A stretch of 64,000 nt of DNA from Drosophila pseudoobscura (Eukaryota; Arthropoda; Insecta; Diptera; Drosophilidae), in contig NC_046683.1 of NCBI RefSeq assembly GCF_009870125.1, forward strand, positions 248,001-312,000, written 5' to 3'. Below, piece by piece: positions 23,944 to 35,240 of this stretch. Below the pieces are notes generated by a model. The model made no database searches. It was not told the DNA's origin and saw only the letters and a list, made by a program, of their open reading frames with translations. How positions within the stretch are numbered: position 1 is the stretch's first letter; every line of letters begins with the position of its first letter. A program made the position numbers and the translations under genes.

Positions 23944-25438
23944 CTACAACAAATATATCGGATTCGGGGAATTTTAGAAAAACTCTTTCACTACAAGCCA
24001 TTGAATACTATTGCTTATCCATATTAATTCTCTGGCAACTATATTTTTAGCCACTGTGACTGAGTTGCCAGGGTCCCTCGTACCCAGTCGCCCAAGTGCT
24101 GACGCGCGCCGATCCTGGGCCGCAGTCGTACGGATCTGGAATGATCAGATCGGTGGCGAACAGTGTAGCGTGGAGTGGAGTGGAGCGGATCAGAGTCGGG
24201 ATGGTGCCTAACCTAACGCAGTTATCAAAAGCCTTGAATAATGGCCGCGTTCGGCCTGCCTGCTAAATGAGCAACACGTTGCACGGCAGTCTTCTGAGGT
24301 TGCCTCTTCTGATGTCGTTTCTGCTGCTCTGTGGCTGCTGGTGGCTCGTTTTGTGGCGCTATCGCATTTGATCTCGTTTGCCGGTACATGGGATCGACAG
24401 CGACCCGCAGGCTCTGGGCACAGGATTATGTTAGGGTTAGGGAAAGAGAATGGGATAGAGACCGAGACCGAGAAGATGGGTTTTCGGTGTCGAGCTCAGC
24501 CGTGTGCCTGTGTGTGAGCTAACAATGCCCATGATATCATTCATTTCTCATTTCGGTTTCATTCATTGAGCGCTTGGCCAAGTGTCGCCGATCGTCGTTG
24601 TGTCTGCCCTGTCTCCTGTCCAACCCCTGTTCGTCCGTCCAGTCTAATTTCATAATAAGAAACATCTTCAGGCACATAATAAATGAAAGCATCCATGGGC
24701 AATGGCGCGCACTTCTTATATATTTTTTTGGTATTTTATTTCTTATTTATTTTTTTTATTAGTCTTTTTTTATAGTTAACTGCCATGGAATTTCGTTGGA
24801 ATGTCGGCTGTTTCCGGTTAGAGGTGTGCTGGCTCCTTTAACAGCGCGGTAGGTTGCTCGGTCTGGGCCTCAGTTGGATTACATATATTCTAAACAAATC
24901 ATCAACCGAGGAGAGCAGTTCTCTCAGTTCTCCCTCCCGCAGATGAGGATCTGTGTCTAACCATTTGCATAGTCCCTCTTCATTATCATTATCGCCATGA
25001 TCATCATAATCATTTGAATAATCGTCATCGTTTCGAATTCCCTAATTAATGTCTACCCGGATTCATTTCATTCATCATATGCCACATAGATCGATGCCGA
25101 CGCCGTCCCCTTCGTTTTCGCATGCGAAGAGTTGTCTAAATATTTCCCCGTACAGACAACAGATTTGAATAAAAGGGTCGAGCGAGGGGATGTGGCATGG
25201 AATGGACGGCTGCCAAGAGGAAGGAGCCCCAGAACGATCAGGCGGCGTCTGTTCACACGAAGGCGAAGGCTGACAACGGTTTGATAGTCGTGGCCCTGGC
25301 ATGGAGAGCAGAACATCCTTAGCTGAGTCCGATCCCAAGACAGAGACTGAGGCATCGTGTTGCTCAATGTGTTGAAACATGAATGAATCTTGTTCACAAT
25401 TTGGCAACAACACGTTTAGCACGAAACGAAGGACGACA

Positions 25439-25609
25439 ATGGCTCGAACTCTCCAGTCTCCGTTCTCTCTTCTCTCCGGTTTCCTTATTCTGGCCTTATT
25501 CTCAGATCCATTGTCAGCGGTCAACGAGAAGGGGCTCAGGCGAGGACTGGGACTGGGGCTGGAGTCTTTCCTTCCCTGGATCGGCGTCATCGCGTATAAA
25601 AATTATTAG
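25439..25609 (+). CDS. Possible 56-residue secreted peptide
   Basis: From the ATG at 25439 the frame gives a convincing signal-peptide shape: MARTLQS, a hydrophobic core LLSGFLILALF, then SDPLSA as a possible cleavage site, followed by a 29-residue tail containing GLRRGLGLGLE and FLPWIGVIAY. The frame is open upstream by another 20 codons. Against it, the tail is encoded partly by a GGACTG/GGGCTG simple repeat common in this window, and a 171-codon frame covers the same DNA on the other strand. No family recognised. Confidence 0.15.
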   Translation: MARTLQSPFSLLSGFLILALFSDPLSAVNEKGLRRGLGLGLESFLPWIGVIAYKNY

Positions 25610-26673
25610 CAGTTGGTCCTCAGTCGTCGGTGTTCGGTCCCCGGTTGCCGTTTGCTGGTTAGTAAAACATCATGTCGCTGTTAAGGGTAAAGTACCCGGC
25701 ACTGGGTCAGACGGGGGCCCCAGAGAAGGAGCCAGCCTCTAAGGTCCAATTTGGAGTAGCCGTAGCGTCAGTTTTTGACCCAGTCCCCTGACCGCTGCCC
25801 CCTATTCCCAATATTATTGGTGGCTGGTGGCGGCGGTCGAGCTCGGTCCGATCTGCCTAGAAGATTATCTGCTTATCTTGTCTTGTGCTCGTTTCGATCG
25901 ACTGCTCATGTTCTTGTTTTGGGGCCCAGGAAAGGGTCAGATAGGGGACTCCGACGGGTGCCGTGCCTCATGAGAGAGTTCGAGTGGTGGAACTCTGGCA
26001 GATAACTTTCTGTCAGGGCATCCCTCGTTCAGTGTGCTGTTAGGTTCCTGGCTCCTTCCGTTGTGTGTGTTCTATTTATACGCTTGATGTGACACTTGCT
26101 ATTCAGTCTTCAGTTTCAAGCTTCAGTCTTCAGCACGTCAGTGCCTGAGGGGTGGAATGGTGGGGCCTTGACATTGGTCATTGGTCGGTAAGTGGTTGCC
26201 GGTTAGTGGTTAGTGGTCAGTTCGACCAAGGGCCGTCTAATAAGAGACAGCCACCGCCTGTTAACACTTCGGCGAACCTCAAAATATGAAAACCGAAACC
26301 GACACCGAAACTGAAACCACAACCGAAGCGAGCCTGAATCGGAATCGGTGGACCTCACACCGATCCGAGGCTCCTGTCTCTGTCCTCTCCCTTTTGTTCA
26401 CCTAACGAGGTGTCCAGGGAATGATGTCGATGACGATGACGATATTCGAGACACTTTCTCTGTCGCTGCGGAGAGGTGATGAGTGAGAGTGAGACAAGGT
26501 GATACTCCTTCTTCTGCTCCTGCTCCTGCGCCTGCTGTTCCCCCGCGAAATGGACTCTCAACCTGAGTTGCCGATTGAATTTCACACGTGGCTTAGTGTC
26601 CGCCCGCATTAAGCACGCTTCATCGACCCACAGCCAAAGACAGAGACGGAAGCAGCGACAGAGATATAGAGAC

Positions 26674-26730
26674 AGAGAGAGAGAGAGAGAGACAGAGAAA
26701 GAGTAAGAGTAAGAGTAAGAGAGAGAGGGG
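26674..26730. repeat. GA/GAGTAA microsatellite
   Basis: Compound repeat of GA, GACA and GAGTAA units. It gives rise to the Ser/Leu/Tyr-rich minus-strand frame at 26355-27005, which is not a gene. Confidence 0.9.
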
Positions 26731-27439
26731 AGCAAGAGACACTGCGAACTAGGGAGTGTGGGAAGGAGATGGAGATAGTGTGGGCTGTTATGCAAATATG
26801 CCCCTAAGAAGACTCCGACTGCGGCCAAAACCGAGACCAAGACCGAGACATCGCCATCTTGGCAGGCTGATGGTTGATCTCGCGCCATCTTGGACGCTCC
26901 TCCACCATCACCACCTCCTCTAGCAGTAGTCTGGCAGCATTTGAGAATGGCCATGATGCCATTGTTCTGTGTTTCTGCTCTCTGGCTCATCCGATGGCAT
27001 TCCACAGATTAGGCAGTCAGAGAGAGAGAAAGAGAGAGAGCTTGCTCGAGAGAGGGGCAGGGATATATCCTGGCTGCCAACTTCTTTTGGACCTCTGCGT
27101 ATGAATGAGTTATTTCGGACTTAATCGCACCGTTTGCATCTTGGCCAACGACAAAAATGCCGTCTTCTTCGTTTTGGCCAGGTCTCTGGCTGTGACTCCA
27201 GCTTTGCCTCTGACTCTGACTCTGACTCCGTCTCCAAGTTGGACTCCGTCGGTGTCTCTGGCCACGTTTTGTTTCAGCCTCTGCTGTCCTCCATTTGATT
27301 GAACTGCTCAATGAAATATGCAAATTTGTTGCCTCCGCTTAATCAACTGCAAGGCTACCTCAGTCTCAGTCTGAGATTTAACCCAGGCTTCAGCCTCATC
27401 TTCGGCCTGAACATCAGCCTGCCCAAAGGTTTTTTTGTG

Positions 27440-27477
27440 CATCATCATCATCATCGCCGCCGCCGTCGTCGTCGTCT
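27440..27477. repeat. CAT/CGC/CGT trinucleotide repeat
   Basis: Successive runs of CAT, CGC and CGT triplets. Confidence 0.85.
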
Positions 27478-30022
27478 GCATTCGCCCCAACACATTTGAG
27501 GTCTTTTGTGGTCTTAAATATATCCTGCTGGTGGGTAAATTTTTCTCTGCTGCGCTTTGCGCCTTCTTTCCTCTTCACAGCGTGGTTTATCGGATTGCGG
27601 CGAGGGTAAGTCACGACTTTACCGCCAAGAAGCTTCAGTTGCACTTTTCTGAGTCCAGGTCCAGTTCCCACTCCCAATCCCAGTTGCAATTTGGCATTTG
27701 TACCCAGATGCACATATGTACCTCCTGCCTATTATCCTGCAGAGTGCCAATTCTTAAGTACAACTAGGTAAAGCCGCCGTCGCCTCCGACCCGGAACGGG
27801 GCTTAACAAGCAGAACGCTGAGGGTATCAGGTGTTCGCCCCTCTACCGTGCCACCACACTCTAGGCCACCGCTTTAATTGAACTGTTCTTTCTCGCCGGC
27901 TAATTACACTTAATTGCCTTTGCTAACAAACGGAAAACTTCGCCACAGTTTGGCAACTCAATCAAGGCGCTATCACAATTGCAGCAGCGCATTCGATCCA
28001 TAGTGTCCATGTCCATCAAAAAGTGATTGAAATGCAGATGCTGGCTGAATCTGAATCGGAAACTGCGACTGAAATTGAGAGTGACATGCCATTGGCCTCT
28101 GGCCATTATCTAAACAGCTCCGATCGGAGTCAACCTTGATGGATTCGACGTGGCCATGGACATCGACCCATCCACTCCCTATCTGAGATCCCCTGCCACG
28201 CCCCCTGACAAGCAATCCGTTTGAGTTGGGGGCTAGCGCCGGGCCAGGCCAATCCAGGCCCACCCCAGTCTCAGTTCCTAGTGTGTATTTCTTGTTCAAT
28301 GCGTTCTTGAACAAAAGAGGGAGGACGAAGACTCGAATACACTGCAGGGTATCAGTGGATATCTTAAGGAAAGTTTGCGGAGTTACTCGTACGGAAATTT
28401 CCAAAGCAATAAATAAAGCGTTCTATAACTCTTTATATACTTATTTATTTCAAAGGATAAATACCGTGAATAAAGATTAGTTTGGTTGGATCTGCACTAA
28501 ATATGCACTAAACAAACTAATGCAACTGTTAAAGACAGAAAGTGATTGCCTCTGTGTGGGACACGTTCTTGGAGAAAGTCGTAATACCCCCGTCCAGGGT
28601 ATGCTGTGGTTATAGAGATGCAGATGCAGAAACAGATTCCGACAGCTGTAGCAGATTGCTGCTATCGATGCTGGCTTAATATTTGCGTTTGTGGCGTTAA
28701 TTATGGGTTGAGCCGTTTCTTTGATTGTTTATTTGTTTGCAGGCTTCGACATGGACTTGTATTGAGTGTCGGAGTCGTTGTTGCAGTTGTAGTCATACAA
28801 TTGTGATGGTGCGGCCCCGGCCTGGTCGGTGTAATTCCGGTTCGTGCAATGATAATTATATTAATTTGCCATCGAATGAGCTGCAAGTGAGGTGCTGCCG
28901 CCGGAGTGCCAGTGCCAGAGGCAGGAGCTGCAGTTGACGTTGCATTGCTGCTGTTAGTATCAGTCTTGGTTATCAATTTCCAGCTCGTTCGACATGAGAC
29001 ATGGCAGGCAGCCGGCTGCCCCAGCCACAGCCACAGCCCCAGCCCCAGCTCCAGCTTCAGTTGCCGTTCCATTACAAAACAATTGCGATTGAGGAAAATC
29101 AAATCCAATCAAACTCGGACGCAGAGGCAGCCGCAGAGATTCAGATACAGATGCAGAAATAGATACTACTGTAGATGCAGATGGAGGTGGAGAGATACAT
29201 GGCCCACACAACTGACATGAGTATAATTACGAGAAATCAGACAGCGCCGAAGGAAACGCATATACAGATACATACTCGTGTTTTGTTGGAATGCATCTGC
29301 GAGTGCCGTTCTTTCGTTCCATAAATAAGGTAAGGGGGGGTGAATCAATGCTCAAACCAATTGTCAGGATATTCGATATAGTTATGCAGGATAGCCATGG
29401 GAAGTCTTGAGGGAAGCTTCTTAAACAGTTCCCTATCCCAATTCCGATCCCAGTCCCCAAGACAGTCGAAGGCGCTGTCATAAAGACTTCAATGTGGGTA
29501 TTAAAACGAGTACAGTGAGCAGCGGAGCATGATACAGATACAGATGCATGGACATAGCTTCAGATACAATACCTGCCAGTCTTCCGCCTGCACTCATGTA
29601 CTTCTCCACTCCCCCGGTTTTTCTGTTCCCTGCGTGTAAGACAAATGAGCACTCAATTATCGTATTTCTGCTTTGACTGCTGCTTCATGTGTCTTCGGAT
29701 CTCAGAGCGTGTGTGTAGCTGTATCTGTAAATGTAGATGCATCTGTATTTGTGCGTACCTATCTCTGAGTGTGTGTGTATAGAGCGGTACAGAGCATGGC
29801 TAAAATCTTTAGAATCACAGCAAAAGTTCCCATATAAGCTCATAAGGATCACTCAGTCAAAATACTTTTCTAATTTTTTTCGCATTTCGGGTGCAGTCCG
29901 TCACTACATGACAAGGGGCTACAGACCTATGATCAGTCGGGTGGTCCGCATTTATCGATAGCCTTGGTCAAGTCTCTGGTTTCTGAGCCTCTTTTTTGTC
30001 CCCGTCCTACATTGATGTTTCT

Positions 30023-30063
30023 GCCGGTGCCGGTGCCGGTGCCGGTCCCGGGCCCGGGCCCGG
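30023..30063. repeat. (CCGGTG)n and CCCGGG-rich repeat
   Basis: Four CCGGTG units pass into GGTCCCGGGCCCGGGCCCGG, which is self-complementary and GC-rich. It is an isolated GC block in otherwise moderate DNA. Confidence 0.85.
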
Positions 30064-33000
30064 TTTGTCATTCAACCTCTGTGTGAGGCATCCTCTCTCT
30101 CTGTCCAGCAGATCCTCTCTACTCCGCCTCTTCACTCTTTAAGTAGCAAAATGCAGAATTATGAATCGGCATGTTTTACATGCGCGGGAGGTCTTGTAAG
30201 AAACTTGTATATGTTTGCACACAGATGCACAAAAGTAGTACGAGTGTGTGTACCTGTCGCTCAATTGTCGAGCCTTGGAGGAACCTGTTCGCCATCGCCT
30301 TCCCCTTCGCCCGATCCGATCCCTCTGCGCCGCCGTTTGGCCACCCGTCAAATTCTGAATTAAATGTTGTGAAATTGTACACTTCACAACGAAAACACAT
30401 CGTATCTGGGAAGATCGGGCGAGAAAGGAACTATCATTCTACATAATTATCATCTGGCTTGGGGTTTGCTGTCCATGTTTTTTCTGTTTTGTTCTTTCTG
30501 CTGCAGTTAATGTCGTCTCACATTGTGTGGTCTCTTTCTCGTTCTGCCTCACTGTGGCTCGTAGCTCGGTCACTTTCTCTGCCCCAAAGTGCAGCTGCAA
30601 GTGGCAGAAGCAGTGGCAACGCCATTGCTGGGCACAATTAATGGTTACACATTAATAAGAAGCGGCACGGGGGCCATCAACACTTAGAGTGCTTCCTTTT
30701 GTTCCATTCAGAGTGGCCCTACCCGTCATCATCCTGTGCCCTTGCCCCCGCCCAATACTTTTGCTGAACACCTCAGAAATGGATGTCATTCGACACTTTC
30801 TGCGGTCAAGTCCAATCAAATGTAGGCGCCATCGCCTCTGTCTCCGTATTCAACTCCGACTCCCGACATCAGCTCCGGCATCGCATTACTTCCACACCAA
30901 ATAGTTGAGCTCTGGTGCTGGTTCTGAAGCTAACACTGAGCTCTTGGGACCTCCTTCCCCCTGAGCCTATGAAAAGTAATAACTGTGGGAACTGGCAAGT
31001 TGATGGCGGTGGTTCCTCCTCATCATCGACTTCGGTATCGGCATGGGCAGCGACTTGTTCGCGCTTCATTGCCGTTTTATTGGTTGAAAATAAGTTAATA
31101 ACATGGATGACGCCGAAAGAGGTAGAGTCTGATATCCTTAAGCTTCTGCTGGTGCTGGCGCGGCCCCTTCGGTATAACAATGCAACAATATTGCTTCACA
31201 GCTCCACAATTCTAAAGTTCGAAAAGGTTTCTTCAGCGGAAGCCCCTTTTCAGCAGCAAAACCAAACAGCCAAAGTATATCATCATCACCACCTTCCATC
31301 TGCAGCTCCAGCTCGAGGTTCAGTTCCCGCTTCTTCAAATGCAGTTCCATCCCCACCTTTAGAGCCTTTCCAATGGGTTAGGCGGTGGCGGTCTTCTACT
31401 GCCGCCGCCGCCGCCTCGGGGCGATGCTGGGCTGAGGATGGGTCTGTGGACGCCACAGACGCCGACACCGCCGATAATGATGAAGGTGTTGGCGATGATG
31501 ATGCTGATGACGCGAATGAACCAAAGCCGAACTCTGCTGTTGCTCCTCCCCGGGTCCAGCTTCAGACCCTGCTCCTCTACTCAAAACCCCCTGTTGAATC
31601 TCCATTCCGGTTGAGGCGCCTACCGAATCCGCTACTGCCAAAGTATGTACAAAAGATACCAAGGGAGAGGGAATTGGGAATAAATACTTATTAAAATACT
31701 CGAAAAGTCTCCCCTGCTCGGCCGGTGTAGAGCATTCCTTGGGGCTGTGCGACTGGCGCCGGATCACGATGCGCCGCTAAATGGGATCAGTTTTGGTAAC
31801 GAGTTAACGAGTTGATTTCACTCCAGCGATTGCCAGGCCGGGCCTCAAACGCGAACCGGATTAGCAGTTTGTTGTGTGCATCGTATACCCCTATCCATCC
31901 TCCACTCCAATGGTTGTCTGAGTCTGCGTCTCTGTGTTTGCGGTGGCCATGGCCAATGTCTACACAACAAGGTGACGGCTTATAATGACGGGCCATGGCC
32001 AAGAACGTGAGCATGGCGATGGTATAGCCTGGTATAGGATGGGCTGTGTTGTGCTGGGAGGGCCGAGGATCGAATCGAATCGAGCTGAAGTTGAGGCGTT
32101 TGCACCTCCCATGGCAACTCAAACTACAGCTGCAACTCCAGCTTCCTTTTGTGGCTGTTCCTTTGATGCTTGCTCCACATGCATTCATCTTCTCCGTTTT
32201 CGGGGCTTTTTTGTCGAGGGGCGTTACCCAGTGATCATCACGCGTTTGCGCTCTCCTCTGTCTCCTCTTAATGGGTGTTATTTTGTTTGGCCGTAAATAT
32301 TTTTGCAATGGGCGCTAATTAAGTTTGGCTCTTTCGGGGCTCTGATCCGCTGCATCCTTCGCACTTTGTTATGTGTGAAACTTTTAAACTTCGTTCGGTC
32401 GGCAAACATAAAAACCGCCGCGAAGTCCACCTTTCAGTCACTCCTTTCCGCGCTGTCCGGCGCGTTCCCCTCCAAATTATCAGGCATTACAGCCCCACAA
32501 CAGTCGCTTGACTGGCGGGCAGTCCGGCAGCCAGACAAAATCAATATTGGTGAGCTATTAATCTGGCGCTGCAATTGGTAAATGGCAAATTGCTCATCCG
32601 TAAAGCGGTCCGTGGCTGGGAATGAACTCTATGACAGCGGAAAATCAGAAACGGAGGCAAAAGCAGCGTCAGCAGCGAGACTCCCTCCCAATGCATGATG
32701 ATGAGTAAAAAAAGGCTAAAGTCAAACATCGCACTGACACCGCAACACATTTCATTGGGCGTAAAACATTTGGTATTTTCGTGCTGCCTTTTATGACTCA
32801 CTTTCAACGCTTGCCGTGGGTAGAGGTAGAGCCAGATACAGAGACAGAGGCGGTGAGCTTTTTAGTTGCTGTTTCAAATCGATTGGACAATAAATTAGCA
32901 TTATGCGGTTACAGGCCGAAGACTGGCGTCACGAAAACTCGATCCCGGGACTCCAGCTCATTCGTTGAGCTGGCAGCGCGCGGCGGGTTCAAAGCTCCCT

Positions 33001-34645
33001 TCCGCCAACCGGGGGAAGTCTAGGCCTTATCAGCGGATAGTATGTCCACTATGACGTTCACACTACAAACTACTACAGAAACTGTTTCAGACAAGTTATT
33101 TTGCCCGTTCTGATCAGCTGCAACCGTTTTAAGCGAATAGAAGCTCCGTTTCAACTGTCAGCACAACTGTCAAATTCAAATATAACTCCGTAATGTTTAC
33201 ATCTCTTGTAATTGCCATTTTAAGAACCCTATGATTTGTCTTTAGCATTATGTAAACTCCTTTAAACTCCTCCGTGTAAACTCCTTACCTCCAATTCAAC
33301 GGTGGACTCTATCAACGCTTCCTTCGATTGGTTGCTTTCCATGCGGAAAGCCCGTGCATCATTGTCATTGACATTTAAATTCACCCCCACATGATCGGTA
33401 TAACTCTGTCAAAATATTACTCATCCGCCACCTTCATGCATTAGGCATTAGGGCCTTACACTAGCCTTACACTGCCGGCACGAACAACAACGATAACGAT
33501 TACGATAATAAAGTCGACCAACAAAGACGCCTGGCACAAAACTTTTTAAAGTAAATAACACTGTACCCCACCAGCGGAGTCCGGACGGAACTCGCCAATT
33601 GGACAGATCAACACGATAAGCGGAAGATCTACAGAAAAGACAATCAGTGCCAGGCCAAGTGATCGACACAATATTTTATAAATAGATTGGCCCAATCATG
33701 ACAGTTTGGCTATCCGTCCATCCCACTGATCGGCTGTCCGTCTTCCCCACACATTTGCCATGAGCCGAGTATGGGGGAGCGACGATGTCTCCGTCTCCGT
33801 CACTAGCACCCTCGCCATCACTGTCTCATAGCCCATGAGTAACGATGAGAGCTCAATAACTATTCGATTGATCATGTTTTTGGCGCGCGGTAAAATTTAG
33901 ACCAACCGCAAAATGCAGACTCCCCTCCCCAATCCCTCCGTTTTTGCTGCTCGGGCGAGCATCCGCATTCTGAGGTAAAGGTAAGGACAGAGGCAGAGCC
34001 AGCGTGAAACTATTCATGAATGAATCCAAGTCGCTTGTATCGGAGCGTGAGAACGAGCTTGTCTACGAGTTGTGTCGTCACTGAAGCAGACGTCGCGTAT
34101 GAGTAATAATTCTTGTGAAATAACTGAACGGAAATAACTGAAATACATGAGAGCCGAGTGCGTATGTGTATATTCGCTTGTTTTGTGTGTTTGTAGGGGT
34201 GCAAAAACTTCGGAAGTGGGACGAACTGAGAATGCACGAGTATTGCTTCCTCTGTCCACGAGTGAAAGTCATACAGCCGGCAATAATTTTGTTTATCTAC
34301 GAGTGAGAGACGTTAGTTGCGAGCGAGTAGCAGAGAGCGGAACGACGCTCTCCGAGTAGGCAGACAGCTGTGGAGAGGGGTCTTATCAACAGCTGATCCA
34401 AAACACAGCCGGTGATCGATCATATCCGTACGTACAAATGTACGTTTATGTATGTATCTGTCATCGTGCATATATGATAGTGGGAGAACAATGCAGCGAG
34501 AGCTAGAGAGAGAAGAACCAATTACCCTTCATGTTGAAATTGACCAAAACTCCCCCACTCAGAAGTGGCTTTTGAGCGCTTTTTATTTTCGCAGAGACTG
34601 CACACTCATAGCTAACGCTGTCTCACTCTCACAGAGAGGAGCACG

Positions 34646-34682
34646 GAGAGAGAGAAAGAGAGAGAGAGAGAGTGAGAGAGAG
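34646..34682. repeat. (GA)n array upstream of unpaired gene B
   Basis: GA repeat with interruptions, about 450-500 nt upstream of the likely start of unpaired gene B, comparable to the array near gene A. A GAGA-factor site is a reasonable inference only. Confidence 0.7.
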
Positions 34683-35078
34683 CGACTCGGACTGAGTTCT
34701 GGAGCCAGCCAGAGCGGTGGGGCCACTCTCCGCCTCCTCATTAGTATGCTCATAGTAACTGAAGAGTTCAGTTCGAAACACGTCCCCCCGTCCGTCTCGG
34801 TCTCAGGCGAAAACACAACGCCGACGACGAGAAAGCCACTCTCGGCATCGGTATTGGCATCGGCATCGAGCCATCAACTTCGACATCGAGCCATCGGGCA
34901 GTTCGATCGGATCGCCGGGGAATCAAATCAAATCAAAGCAGGCAGTCAAAGGCAGCGCGTCGAAACTTGGTGGCCCATCCACTTGAAGAGTATCTCGCAG
35001 ATACAGATACTGATCAAAAATTAGGTTCTGCGTGCCGCGTTCGCAGTTACCAGTTACCCGCCTCACCTCTCGAATTAC

Positions 35079-35142
35079 TATAAATGCTATCCATTTTTTT
35101 TTTTTTTTTTTTTGGTTTATATTGCTTTGTGTTGACTCAGTT
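35079..35142 (+). promoter_or_regulatory. Candidate core promoter of unpaired gene B
   Basis: A TATAAA (35079-35084) is followed by T20 (35094-35113), a second TATA-like tttatatt (35117-35124) and the initiator-like TCAGTT (35137-35142). A TGACTCA sequence (35133-35139), the AP-1 consensus, overlaps the initiator. Spacing between either TATA and the initiator is not ideal, so the true start may differ. Confidence 0.3.
35094..35113. repeat. T20 homopolymer
   Basis: Twenty T residues between a TATA-like sequence and the presumed first exon of unpaired gene B. Confidence 0.9.
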
Positions 35143-35240
35143 TTGCGTTGCATTCTCGAACTTTCCCCAAAACCACCGAAAAAATATAAGATTCTGCTAG
35201 GGACATTTCTGCAGAATCTCCTTCACATATATATGTGTAA

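Larger units (their letters stand above)
20243..35100. other. Long noncoding interval between the four-exon gene and unpaired gene B
   Basis: About 15 kb with no gene I can support. Many frames of 60-260 codons occur, on both strands and overlapping, in simple-sequence DNA (GGACTG, CTGGGA, GATGCA and GA repeats). Structures seen: TG repeat at 20640, TTCTG repeat at 21376, an imperfect direct repeat at 23825-23943, GA at 26674, trinucleotide runs at 27440, CCGGTG at 30023, GA at 34646. Given the biology of the locus it probably contains enhancers for the cytokine genes. Confidence 0.4.

Noticed and set aside
25075..25590. 171-codon minus-strand frame with moderately protein-like end (IQICCLYGEIFRQLFACENE)
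   Set aside because: No splice partners or recognised motif, and it overlaps an open frame on the other strand; could be revisited with conservation data.
26355..27005. 216-codon minus-strand frame
   Set aside because: The centre is Ser/Tyr/Leu simple sequence translated from a GA microsatellite.
30915..31694. Longest plus-strand open frame in the interval (259 codons)
   Set aside because: It is rich in Ala/Pro/Asp/His triplet repeats, equally open frames lie on the opposite strand, there is no conserved motif, and it starts inside non-coding-looking DNA.
31787..32308. 173-codon minus-strand frame
   Set aside because: No domain, no partner exon with matching phase, and composition like translated intergenic DNA.
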